A stretch of 21,005 nucleotides of DNA from a virus: positions 1 through 21,005 of the IMG/VR virus record IMGVR_UViG_3300009705_000163. One strand, written 5' to 3'. The notes under the pieces were generated by a model. It worked only from the letters and a program-made list of their open reading frames with translations, was not told the origin of the DNA and made no database searches. Position numbers and translations under genes: made by a program. This document shows, in pieces, positions 14,948-21,005 of this stretch; position 1 is the first letter of the stretch, and each line of letters opens with the position of its first letter.

Positions 14948-15755
14948 GAATGGTTTTATAGATAAATACTTTGTTCGTTGTATTTATAGTAAAAAAGAAC
15001 CTATGAAGTCATATCTTTATAAAACAAAGGAAGGAGCTGAGAAAGCTTCAAAGGAATTAGGATGTCAGGGAACACATAAACATAAAAGAAAAACCTTTAT
15101 GCCTTGCGATACCCATAAATCTTTTTTATCAATTATTAAAAAATCTACACCTGAAGGGGAATTAGATGAGTTGATAGATTACGATGGTACCATGCTAAGT
15201 TCTAAAATACCTATATTAGACCCTAATGTTAGCGCTAAAGGAAGTGATACTATGGATAAAACAGTCGCAATGGCCCGTATAACTCAAGACCCGCTAACAA
15301 GAGGATACCGAGTTTATTATGGTGAGAGTGTCGAAAATAGAGAGATTAATGAGGAAGATATGGAAGATGCTTTCGGTTATGATGAAACTAAATTTATGGA
15401 TGCGGAAGAAACTATTGCATTTTTTATTGATGAATTAGGTTTTGATGAAGAAGATGCTAAGGGTAGGGCTGAAGAAATGGGTAAAAATAAAAGATTAGAT
15501 AATTCCTCACCTTTTAAGAAAAAAAAGGATTTCGTAATGAAGGGGAGATTAACAGAAAAAGGTAAAATACTTAGTAAAGAGGAGTTATTAAGGATGGCAG
15601 ACGATGTATTAGTGACTAAATCAGAAGATAAAGACTTAAAAATTTCTAAAAAAATATCGCCAATATTATTGAGAAATATTAAATCATTAAAAAAGTTAGC
15701 ATCTATGGATGGTATCTCAACAAATGAATTACTTAGAATATTTAAAAATGAATAA
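14946..15755 (+). CDS. Phage protein with GCxGxHxH/MPCxxH motif and acidic middle
   Basis: 269 residues from ATG 14946. Residues 7-60 form a small module: strand YFVRCIYS, strand SYLYKT, helix, then ELGCQGTHKH and TFMPCDTHKSF. The Gly-Cys-x-Gly-x-His-x-His...Met-Pro-Cys-x2-His set occurs near the N-terminus of uncharacterised phage proteins and looks metal-binding. The middle (about 120-185) is strongly acidic with repeated Asp/Glu-Glu, followed by a Lys-rich stretch (SSPFKKKKDFVMKG) and a C-terminal helical segment. Function unknown. An alternative start at 15003 (250 aa) would begin MKSYLYKT and has a TATTTATAG box 13 nt upstream, but it would lose the first strand and Cys11. I prefer 14946 for the continuous hydrophobic pattern, with real doubt. 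It overlaps the next gene by 8 nt. Confidence 0.7.
   Translation: MNGFIDKYFVRCIYSKKEPMKSYLYKTKEGAEKASKELGCQGTHKHKRKTFMPCDTHKSFLSIIKKSTPEGELDELIDYDGTMLSSKIPILDPNVSAKGSDTMDKTVAMARITQDPLTRGYRVYYGESVENREINEEDMEDAFGYDETKFMDAEETIAFFIDELGFDEEDAKGRAEEMGKNKRLDNSSPFKKKKDFVMKGRLTEKGKILSKEELLRMADDVLVTKSEDKDLKISKKISPILLRNIKSLKKLASMDGISTNELLRIFKNE
14962..14989. promoter_or_regulatory. Pair of divergent TATTTAT boxes
   Basis: On the minus strand TATTTAT (complement of 14962-14968) lies 14 nt before the LamG-like ATG 14947. On the plus strand TATTTATAG occupies 14981-14989, exactly 13 nt before an in-frame ATG at 15003. Both boxes fall within the first codons of the longer reading of the plus-strand gene (start 14946). 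The arrangement resembles a compact divergent promoter; inferred. Confidence 0.4.
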
Positions 15756-16212
15756 AGATTTATACGATAGAAAAGTAAAACTACCTAACTCACTTAACAA
15801 TTATTTGTCTCAGTGTTTTGATAGTGTCGATGCCGATAGTAATACTGAAGGTTATAATAGAAATAAAGAACTAAGGAGTGGTGGTATAGTTAACTACCAA
15901 CGATTAAAAAGAATTAAGAGTTGGTTTGATAATTATAGTGGTAATAAAGAAGATTCTCCTTTTATTTTAAATGGTGGAGAAAGAATGAAAACATGGTGTA
16001 ATCATGTTTTAGACCATTGGAGATTAACTTTAGATATTGGTAAGAGAGCCAAATCAGGAAGTGGTATGGAAAATGAGTATATTAAATACCACACTAAAGA
16101 TGGTGTTGTAGTTAGCCCAAATAAAAGACATGAAAAGGGAATTAATAAATATGACACATCTGTTACTGAACAGATTAAACAAATAAACCAAATAATGAAA
16201 ACCTTAATATAA
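15748..16212 (+). CDS. Conserved-looking phage protein with LKRIKSWFD/LNGGERMKTW motifs
   Basis: 154 residues from ATG 15748, which overlaps the upstream stop (ATGAATAA). An upstream in-frame ATG at 15709 would add 13 residues, but within the preceding gene, and the first Lys-Asp-Leu-Tyr after ATG 15748 looks like a natural N-terminus. Recognisable stretches are GGIVNYQRLKRIKSWFDNYS, FILNGGERMKTWCNHVLDHW with a following arginine, and MENEYIKYHTKDG. This succession is familiar from hypothetical proteins of large marine and gut phages, usually close to structural genes; no function is known to me. It is largely helical and basic. The stop overlaps the next ATG by 1 nt, so the genes 14946-16900 are very probably one transcript. 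Confidence 0.7.
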   Translation: MNKDLYDRKVKLPNSLNNYLSQCFDSVDADSNTEGYNRNKELRSGGIVNYQRLKRIKSWFDNYSGNKEDSPFILNGGERMKTWCNHVLDHWRLTLDIGKRAKSGSGMENEYIKYHTKDGVVVSPNKRHEKGINKYDTSVTEQIKQINQIMKTLI

Positions 16213-16511
16213 TGGCAACACAAAATGACAAACTAAACTTCGCTCAACCTGAGAATAACTTATCCTCATTTGCGGAGGCTGAGAGAAGTAAATTATTCCC
16301 TAAGAATGATTTTTCACCGAATAGTGACCTTTATTCACCACAACATCCTGACGCTATGGCTGATGGAGATAAAATTGGTAGAGGAACCTCTCAATTTTTA
16401 GATGTATATAATCAGAAAGTAGGTACGTCTACGGATATATTAGCTAGAACCGAGAACCTTAAGATTGATAAATTTAGTTCAGATAACCCTTATCCTAACT
16501 TCGACCTTTAA
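16212..16511 (+). CDS. Small hydrophilic phage protein, unknown function
   Basis: 99 residues, Asn/Asp/Ser/Pro-rich with few hydrophobic stretches: FAQPENNLSSFAEAERSKLF, then DLYSPQHPDAMADGDKIGRG, and a tail with NPYPNFDL. It looks largely disordered. I do not recognise a family. It is wedged between two genes with 1-nt overlaps on both sides (TAATG at 16212 and at 16511), which strongly supports that it is translated. A scaffold or virion-internal role would fit its composition but is a guess. Confidence 0.62.
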   Translation: MATQNDKLNFAQPENNLSSFAEAERSKLFPKNDFSPNSDLYSPQHPDAMADGDKIGRGTSQFLDVYNQKVGTSTDILARTENLKIDKFSSDNPYPNFDL

Positions 16512-16900
16512 TGAATCTTTTAAACACATTCAAAGTAATTTTAAACGAAATTGCATCTCTTAATGATATTGAAAAATCAATAAGAAATAAGAATGTGGTT
16601 ACCATTTATTATGATGGAGATGAACCAGGAGGTAAAGGTCTAAGAACCATAGAACCTGTTTGTCTTGGAAAAAGTAAAGGGGGTAATAATATGGTCTTAA
16701 GGGCTTGGGATACCGAAGGTGCATCCCATACTGCTAGTATTGGTGAAAAACCGCTACCTGGATGGAGATTATTCAGAGTTGATAAAATATTTACTTATAA
16801 AAACACTATGAGTACCTTTAATGAACCTAGACCGAATTATAACCCTAACGGGGATAACAGTATGTCTAGTGTAATTTTAAACGCAAAATTTAATACCTAA
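16511..16900 (+). CDS. WYL-domain-like phage protein
   Basis: 129 residues. Residues 22-95 follow the WYL plan: IRNKNVVTIYYDGDEPGGKG, then LRTIEPVCLGKSKGGNNM, a VLRAWD strand, a loop, and GWRLFRVDKIFTY. This is a small beta-barrel-like module related to Sm/SH3 folds that in bacterial regulators binds nucleic-acid or nucleotide ligands. Here it is not attached to a DNA-binding HTH domain: the N-terminus is only a short helix (MNLLNTFKVILNEIAS) and the C-terminus a Asn/Pro-rich tail. Standalone WYL-like proteins occur in large phages with unknown role. It shares a base with the upstream stop and is followed 4 nt later by the next gene. Confidence 0.7.
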   Translation: MNLLNTFKVILNEIASLNDIEKSIRNKNVVTIYYDGDEPGGKGLRTIEPVCLGKSKGGNNMVLRAWDTEGASHTASIGEKPLPGWRLFRVDKIFTYKNTMSTFNEPRPNYNPNGDNSMSSVILNAKFNT

Positions 16901-16904
16901 CAAT

Positions 16905-17519
16905 ATGAGTGATTTGATGCAAAAGCTAGCAGTAGCAAAAAAAATAATGGATAAGAATATAAATTCGCCTAGAAACTCTTCTAATGGAGGTTTACCGTTA
17001 AATGAAAATATTAACTCTACCTATAATATCCCTGATAATATATTACCACAACCACAACAACCACAACCACAACAACCACAACCACAACAAACATATAATA
17101 ATAATGGAATGGCAAGTGAAAGTGCGATACAAAACTCTAAATTACCTGACGACATTAAAAGATTAATGCTTGAAAATCCGATTACTCAACCAAACTCTAA
17201 TGGAGGTCAAGTTCTGTCTAATGAAATAATTGAAGGAGCGGCTCGTTTAATGGGGAATAACACTCCGAAACCAATTGACGTTAGTCAAGTACCACCTAAC
17301 CAATTAAATGAGACTGTTAGGTCTAATACAGATACTGAGTTAAGACAAATGATTAGAGATGTTGTCCGTGATACGGTAAAAGACGTAATTAAAGAAGAAC
17401 TAACAAATGCTGGTCTAATATCTGAATCAACAAAAAAGACTAATGAAATATTATCTCTTAGAGTTGGTAATCATATATTCGAAGGGAAAGTTCTTAAAAT
17501 TAGAAAGGTAAAACAGTAG
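16905..17519 (+). CDS. Low-complexity phage protein with Pro-Gln repeats
   Basis: 204 residues. The N-terminus is a short helix (MSDLMQKLAVAKKIMDKNIN), followed by a disordered Asn/Ser-rich stretch and, at residues 48-62, three copies of PQPQQ encoded by perfect 15-nt repeats. A short motif SKLPDDIKRLMLENPI precedes another disordered segment. The C-terminus has a long charged helix (ELRQMIRDVVRDTVKDVIKEEL) and ends with ILSLRVGNHIFEGKVLKIRK. Such short-helix, linker, helix proteins in phage structural operons can be prohead core or assembly factors, but I have no firm family. Last gene before a possible terminator and the glycosyltransferase gene. Confidence 0.6.
   Translation: MSDLMQKLAVAKKIMDKNINSPRNSSNGGLPLNENINSTYNIPDNILPQPQQPQPQQPQPQQTYNNNGMASESAIQNSKLPDDIKRLMLENPITQPNSNGGQVLSNEIIEGAARLMGNNTPKPIDVSQVPPNQLNETVRSNTDTELRQMIRDVVRDTVKDVIKEELTNAGLISESTKKTNEILSLRVGNHIFEGKVLKIRKVKQ
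17046..17090 (+). repeat. Tandem repeat, three perfect 15-nt units inside a gene
   Basis: CCACAACCACAACAA occurs three times in succession without a mismatch, in frame, encoding PQPQQ repeats of the preceding coding region. Such perfect short tandem repeats usually vary in copy number by slippage. There are no spacers, so it is not a CRISPR array. Confidence 0.9.
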
Positions 17520-17530
17520 AAATACCTTTT
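17504..17530 (+). terminator. Possible intrinsic terminator after the structural-type operon
   Basis: AAAGGTA (17504-17510) pairs with TACCTTT (17523-17529) around a 12-nt loop that contains the stop codon 17517-17519, and the downstream arm runs into TTTTCTTATT. The stem has only two G-C pairs, so it would be weak. Position between the 14946-17519 group and the glycosyltransferase gene supports the call. Confidence 0.3.
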
Positions 17531-17549
17531 CTTATTAAAATTCTTTTAC

Positions 17550-17558
17550 TATACTTTG
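17550..17558 (+). promoter_or_regulatory. Candidate promoter element TATACTTTG
   Basis: TATACTTTG ends 16 nt before ATG 17575, just after the possible terminator. It resembles TATATTTTG in the polymerase leader and, with one extra base, the Bacteroidota TAnnTTTG element. No clear upstream element is seen. Weak. Confidence 0.28.
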
Positions 17559-17574
17559 AGTAAAATTAAAGTAT

Positions 17575-18783
17575 ATGTCAAAAATTAGAATATTAGTATT
17601 ACCATCCGACAGAACAGGAGTAGGTAAATTTCGCTCAGTAGAACCCCATATTTTCTTACAAAATCAAAATCCTAATGATTTTCATATCGATATTGATTAT
17701 GAACCAAAAATTAATGATGATAATTTTTGGAAGAGTTATGATATGGTACATTTCCATAGAACAATAACCAAAGAATATACCGAGACACCTATACTCATTG
17801 AAAAATTACATAAGTGGGGTATCGTAACAGTATGTGATGTTGATGATTATTGGTTACCAGGGAAAGAGCATCCTGCACATGCACTAATTATGAACAGTAA
17901 GTTACATGAAAAAATTAGAGATAATGTAAAGGCGGCACAATATGTGACGACAACTACCGAGTTATTTGCTCAAGAGATAAAAAAAATTAATAAAAATGTA
18001 TTTATTATCCCAAATGCAATTAACCCTAACGAACCACAATTTAAGCATAAGACTGAACCTTCAGATAAATTAAGGTTTGGATGGTTGGGTGGTTCCTCAC
18101 ATTTACACGATTTAAAAATATTAGGAGATGCTTTTAGTAAGAATGCCTCGTTAGTGGATAAATACGATTTATACTTATGTGGGTTTGATGTAAGAGGTTC
18201 AGTGACTGAAATAGACAAACAAACTGGTAATCAAAAACAAAGAGACATTAAACCTGAAGAGACCGTTTGGGCGGAATACGAGAAAATTTTTACAAATAAT
18301 TACTCATCAATTAATGAGGATTATAAAAAATATCTATTAAGTTATAAACAACAACCATATAATGATGAAGAATTTTACCATAGAGTATGGACTCAACCTG
18401 TGACTTCATATGCTAAGAATTATGCAAAATTTGACGTATCATTGGCACCAATTAAGAATCATATGTTTAATAGAATGAAATCACAATTAAAAGTTATTGA
18501 AGCGGGATTCTATAAAAAAGCTATAATTGCCTCCAATGTTGGACCATATACTATAGATTTAAATCATGCATTAAAGAATGGTGAGTTTGTTGACGGTAAC
18601 GCTCTTTTAATAAACGAATCTCGAAATCATTCCGATTGGGGTAAATTTATGAAAAAACTAATAGTTAACCCTTCATGGGCTGAAGATTTAGGTGAAAGAT
18701 TATATGAGACGGTAAAAGATACTTACGACCTTAATGTTGTAACAAAAACAAGAGCACAAATATATAAAACCTTAGTAAAATGA
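17575..18783 (+). CDS. GT4-like (GT-B fold) glycosyltransferase
   Basis: 402 residues. The N-terminal Rossmann-like half has IRILVLPSDRTGVGKFRSVE, MVHFHR, IVTVCDVDDYWLPG and YVTTTTELFAQEI, then VFIIPNAINP at the domain junction. The C-terminal half opens with LRFGWLGGSSHLHDLKIL and contains FDVSLAPIKNHMFNRMKSQL followed by KVIEAGFYKKAIIASNVGPY, the sugar-nucleotide-binding region with the conserved glutamate of family 4 transferases. These are the landmarks of retaining GT-B enzymes. About 70 residues between the two C-terminal blocks (roughly 215-280, charged, Tyr-rich) look like an insertion. In phages such enzymes glycosylate DNA bases, virion proteins or host glycans; the acceptor cannot be read from sequence. 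The stop overlaps the exonuclease ATG as ATGA. Confidence 0.85.
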   Translation: MSKIRILVLPSDRTGVGKFRSVEPHIFLQNQNPNDFHIDIDYEPKINDDNFWKSYDMVHFHRTITKEYTETPILIEKLHKWGIVTVCDVDDYWLPGKEHPAHALIMNSKLHEKIRDNVKAAQYVTTTTELFAQEIKKINKNVFIIPNAINPNEPQFKHKTEPSDKLRFGWLGGSSHLHDLKILGDAFSKNASLVDKYDLYLCGFDVRGSVTEIDKQTGNQKQRDIKPEETVWAEYEKIFTNNYSSINEDYKKYLLSYKQQPYNDEEFYHRVWTQPVTSYAKNYAKFDVSLAPIKNHMFNRMKSQLKVIEAGFYKKAIIASNVGPYTIDLNHALKNGEFVDGNALLINESRNHSDWGKFMKKLIVNPSWAEDLGERLYETVKDTYDLNVVTKTRAQIYKTLVK

Positions 18784-19481
18784 TAGACTTACCATTAAAC
18801 AAATTACTATTTTTCGATTTAGAGACAGTAGGTATTGAAAAAGACCTACCCTCACTTAAAAAAAATAGACCCGAATTAGCAAGACTTTTTGATAGTTATT
18901 TAGACTGGTTTATAAAAAAATATCCCGACCAAAAAGATAATAGCCCTGAAGATATTTTTATTAACAAAGCGGCATTAGTTGCTGAATTTTCTAAAATTAT
19001 TGTTGCCTCCTTTTCATTTATAACACCTAATGATGAGATACATACTCAAACCTTCGCAGAGGATGATGAGAAATCATTACTTATTAAAGTTAAAGACCTA
19101 CTAAATAAAGTGGATAAATTAGGATTTTATTTATGTGGTCATAATATTAAGTTTTTTGACATCCCAACACTAGGAAAACGATTCTTAACTAATAATATCC
19201 TACCTCCAAAATTATTACCATCATACAATACTAAACCATGGGAAATAAAGGCGTTAGACACTAAAGAGATATGGCAATTTGGTAATAATTTTGGTATATC
19301 CTCATTAGATTTAATGTGTGTATCTATGGGTATTGATAGTCCTAAAACAGGAACTATTACCGGAAACTTAGTCCATGATACATATTGGAATAATAATGAA
19401 TTAGAATCGATTTCCAAATATTGTGAGAAAGATGTGAATGTATTAGTCGAATTAGTTAAAAAAATATATAAATTAAATTAA
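18780..19481 (+). CDS. DEDD-type 3'-5' exonuclease (PolB-exonuclease-like, standalone)
   Basis: 233 residues. Exo I is LLFFDLETVG with Asp13 and Glu15, Exo II LCGHNIKFFDIPTLGKR with Asp127, and Exo III SKYCEKDVNVL with Tyr214-x3-Asp218. The tyrosine places it in the DEDDy group, like proofreading domains of family B polymerases and the standalone predicted exonucleases related to them. There is no polymerase domain. An insertion after Exo I (about residues 22-60, RPELARLFDSYLDWFIKKYP) is typical of the standalone family. It probably trims 3' ends in repair or degrades DNA. Genes overlap by 4 nt upstream; dUTPase follows after 3 nt. Confidence 0.87.
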   Translation: MIDLPLNKLLFFDLETVGIEKDLPSLKKNRPELARLFDSYLDWFIKKYPDQKDNSPEDIFINKAALVAEFSKIIVASFSFITPNDEIHTQTFAEDDEKSLLIKVKDLLNKVDKLGFYLCGHNIKFFDIPTLGKRFLTNNILPPKLLPSYNTKPWEIKALDTKEIWQFGNNFGISSLDLMCVSMGIDSPKTGTITGNLVHDTYWNNNELESISKYCEKDVNVLVELVKKIYKLN

Positions 19482-19484
19482 GAT

Positions 19485-20084
19485 ATGTTAGGTAAATTAA
19501 ATAAATTAAAAGACGAATTATCTAAATTAAATGATATTAAAAAACAATTTAGTGATGTTGACATGTCCGACCCACAAGCAATGTTAGAATCTTTTGGTAT
19601 CGATTACGAGGCGTTAGAAGATTCTTTTACCCATAAAGGATTTGAACCAAAAGAAATTGAGTTTTCATATAACTCAATTAATCCTGAACCCAAATATCAT
19701 TATGATAGTGATTCGGGTTTTGATTTAAGAGCTAATGAAAGATTAGTATTAGGTCCACTTGAAAGAGCGTTAGTGTCTACAGGGTTACATATTGATGTAC
19801 CAACTAGATGTGAGGTACAAGTAAGACCTAAAAGTGGAATTGCATTAAAAAAGGGAATAACTGTATTAAATACTCCAGGTACTGTTGACGAGGGTTATAC
19901 TGGAGAAATCAAAGTAATCTTAATTAATATGAGTAATATGATTCAAACTATCGAATTCGGAGATAAGATAGCTCAAGCAGTTATTTGCCCTGTAGTACAA
20001 GGTCGTGATGTTATATTAAAACGAGTTAAAGACATTAAACAAAAAGACCGTAATGAAAAGGGATTTGGGTCAACGGGAAATTAA
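19485..20084 (+). CDS. dut: dUTP diphosphatase (dUTPase), trimeric type
   Basis: 199 residues. All five trimeric dUTPase motifs are present: motif 1 SGFDLRAN (77-84), motif 2 RPKSGIALKKG (114-124), motif 3 GTVDEGYTGEIKVILIN (132-148) with the catalytic Asp135 and Tyr138, motif 4 GDKIAQAVI (159-167), and the C-terminal P-loop-like motif 5 RNEKGFGSTG (189-198). It hydrolyses dUTP to dUMP and pyrophosphate, keeping uracil out of DNA and supplying dTMP synthesis. The core is about 145 residues; the first 55-60 residues are an extra Lys/Leu-rich, probably helical extension (LNKLKDELSKLNDIKKQF) not found in standard enzymes. Lies between the exonuclease and a second glycosyltransferase. Confidence 0.94.
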   Translation: MLGKLNKLKDELSKLNDIKKQFSDVDMSDPQAMLESFGIDYEALEDSFTHKGFEPKEIEFSYNSINPEPKYHYDSDSGFDLRANERLVLGPLERALVSTGLHIDVPTRCEVQVRPKSGIALKKGITVLNTPGTVDEGYTGEIKVILINMSNMIQTIEFGDKIAQAVICPVVQGRDVILKRVKDIKQKDRNEKGFGSTGN

Positions 20085-20097
20085 GATTTAATAGATT

Positions 20098-21005
20098 ATG
20101 TTAACGATAGGATATAGTACAAAAAAAATTAACCCCGAATTTAAAGATTATATTGAAAAGTCTTGTGGTATTCATAAAGTGGAAGTTATTCCTTTTGAAA
20201 ATCCAGGCACACACTCCTTAAGTGAGGTATATAACATAATTTTAGAAAAAGCAAATAATGACATTGTTGTACTATGTCATGATGATTTATATTTTGAAAA
20301 AAAGAATTGGGGTAACAAGGTATTAAAACACTTTAAAAGGAATCCTGAATATGGAATTTTAGGGGTTGCGGGTACTAAGTTTTTTCCTGAATCGGCTAGA
20401 TGGTGGGAAATTAGTGAAGAAATGTTAGGTATCGTTAATCACCAACAGGGAGAAAAAAAATGGACTAATCAGTATAGTGAGTCAAAAGGGAATAAATTAG
20501 ACGACACAGTAATTGTTGATGGACTTTTTATTGCCTTAGACAAAACTAAAATAAAGCATACTTTTGATGAATCATTTGATGGGTTCCATTTTTATGACTT
20601 AGGATTTAGTTTTAAAAATCATATTAGTGGTGTTAAAATTGGGGTATTTTATGATGTAAGAATTACTCACTTATCAATAGGTCAAACAAATGATAAATGG
20701 GAAAATAATCGGTTAAAATTCTTAAGTATGTACAAAGATAAATTACCAATACTTTTACCTACTAAATTTAATAAAAAACCAATAAAGAAAGGTGAACCGT
20801 TGGTTACGTTAGCAATGCCAATTTATAATTACGCCAAAAGATTAAACCCGACATTACACTCAGTTTATAATCAAGATTACACTAATTTTGAAATTACGAT
20901 AGTAAATGATGGTTCAGATGATAAATATTGTTTAATGAAGTTAGATTCATTAGAGAGTCAAGACGGTATAAGTATCATACATAAAGAAAACACGGGAGTT
21001 TCAGA
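20098..21005 (+). CDS. Two-domain glycosyltransferase, GT2-like (partial, C-terminus beyond right edge)
   Basis: ATG 20098 opens a frame of 302 codons to the window end without a stop. The N-terminal domain (MLTIGYSTKKINPEFKDYIE, then ILEKANNDIVVLCHDDLYFE, YGILGVAGTKFFPESARWW, VDGLFIALDKTK and FDGFHFYDLGFSF) matches the GT-A-like glycosyltransferase-2 subfamily with an H-D-D metal/nucleotide site. From about residue 235, PLVTLAMPIYNYAKRLNPTL followed by SVYNQDYTNFEITIVNDGSD starts a second, canonical GT2 domain that is cut by the edge. Tandem GT-A enzymes are common in glycan-building clusters. With the GT4-like gene upstream it indicates a sugar-modification function carried by the phage. 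Acceptor unknown. Confidence 0.85.
   Translation, partial: MLTIGYSTKKINPEFKDYIEKSCGIHKVEVIPFENPGTHSLSEVYNIILEKANNDIVVLCHDDLYFEKKNWGNKVLKHFKRNPEYGILGVAGTKFFPESARWWEISEEMLGIVNHQQGEKKWTNQYSESKGNKLDDTVIVDGLFIALDKTKIKHTFDESFDGFHFYDLGFSFKNHISGVKIGVFYDVRITHLSIGQTNDKWENNRLKFLSMYKDKLPILLPTKFNKKPIKKGEPLVTLAMPIYNYAKRLNPTLHSVYNQDYTNFEITIVNDGSDDKYCLMKLDSLESQDGISIIHKENTGVS

Noticed and set aside
17046-17090. Possible CRISPR-like repeats
   Set aside because: Units are contiguous without spacers and encode Pro-Gln repeats in frame.

Overview
The window looks like part of a large, AT-rich (about one third G+C by eye) tailed-phage genome with T4-like myovirus architecture. The diagnostic genes are a contractile tail sheath, gp13/gp14/gp15-like neck and tail-completion proteins, and a family B DNA polymerase with proofreading domain. 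No ribosomal, housekeeping or tRNA gene is visible. Of 24 start codons examined, only one is preceded by a Shine-Dalgarno-like string, and that one lies inside the upstream coding sequence. This fits a Bacteroidota-type host, but the host assignment is inference.

Layout. 1-3864 (minus strand): the 3' end of a tail module, in transcription order gp14-like neck protein, zinc-ribbon protein, gp15-like tail terminator, then the sheath, which runs off the left edge. A 51-residue ribbon-helix-helix-like gene sits on the plus strand at 1602-1757. 3911-8767 (plus): an SNF2-family helicase, a 46-residue basic microprotein, a Mn-type superoxide dismutase fused to a probable PD-(D/E)XK nuclease domain, a gp13-like head-tail adaptor and a small beta-rich protein. 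8736-14947 (minus): DNA polymerase, a cysteine-cluster protein, two tandem paralogous baseplate-like proteins and a 680-residue LamG-like structural protein rich in cysteine. 14946-21005 (plus): a Cys/His-motif protein, three small phage proteins including one with a WYL domain, a Gln-Pro-repeat protein, a GT4-like glycosyltransferase, a DEDD 3'-5' exonuclease, a dUTPase and a second glycosyltransferase truncated at the right edge.

How the genes fit together. The sheath, gp13, gp14 and gp15 analogues build the neck and contractile tail; the LamG-like and paired small proteins probably belong to the tail tip or fibres. Polymerase, SNF2 helicase, DEDD exonuclease and dUTPase serve replication, repair and nucleotide-pool control. 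The two glycosyltransferases point to modification of DNA, virion or host surface. Genes within a strand are packed with 1-8 base overlaps, and no gene-free stretch exceeds about 132 bases.

Most notable: (i) the superoxide dismutase-nuclease fusion with all four metal ligands kept; (ii) no GATC tetranucleotide was found anywhere in 21 kb although other tetramers of the same composition are common; (iii) a start-proximal motif TATTTATA(G/A) placed exactly 13 nt before three ATG codons, with variants at other operon heads.
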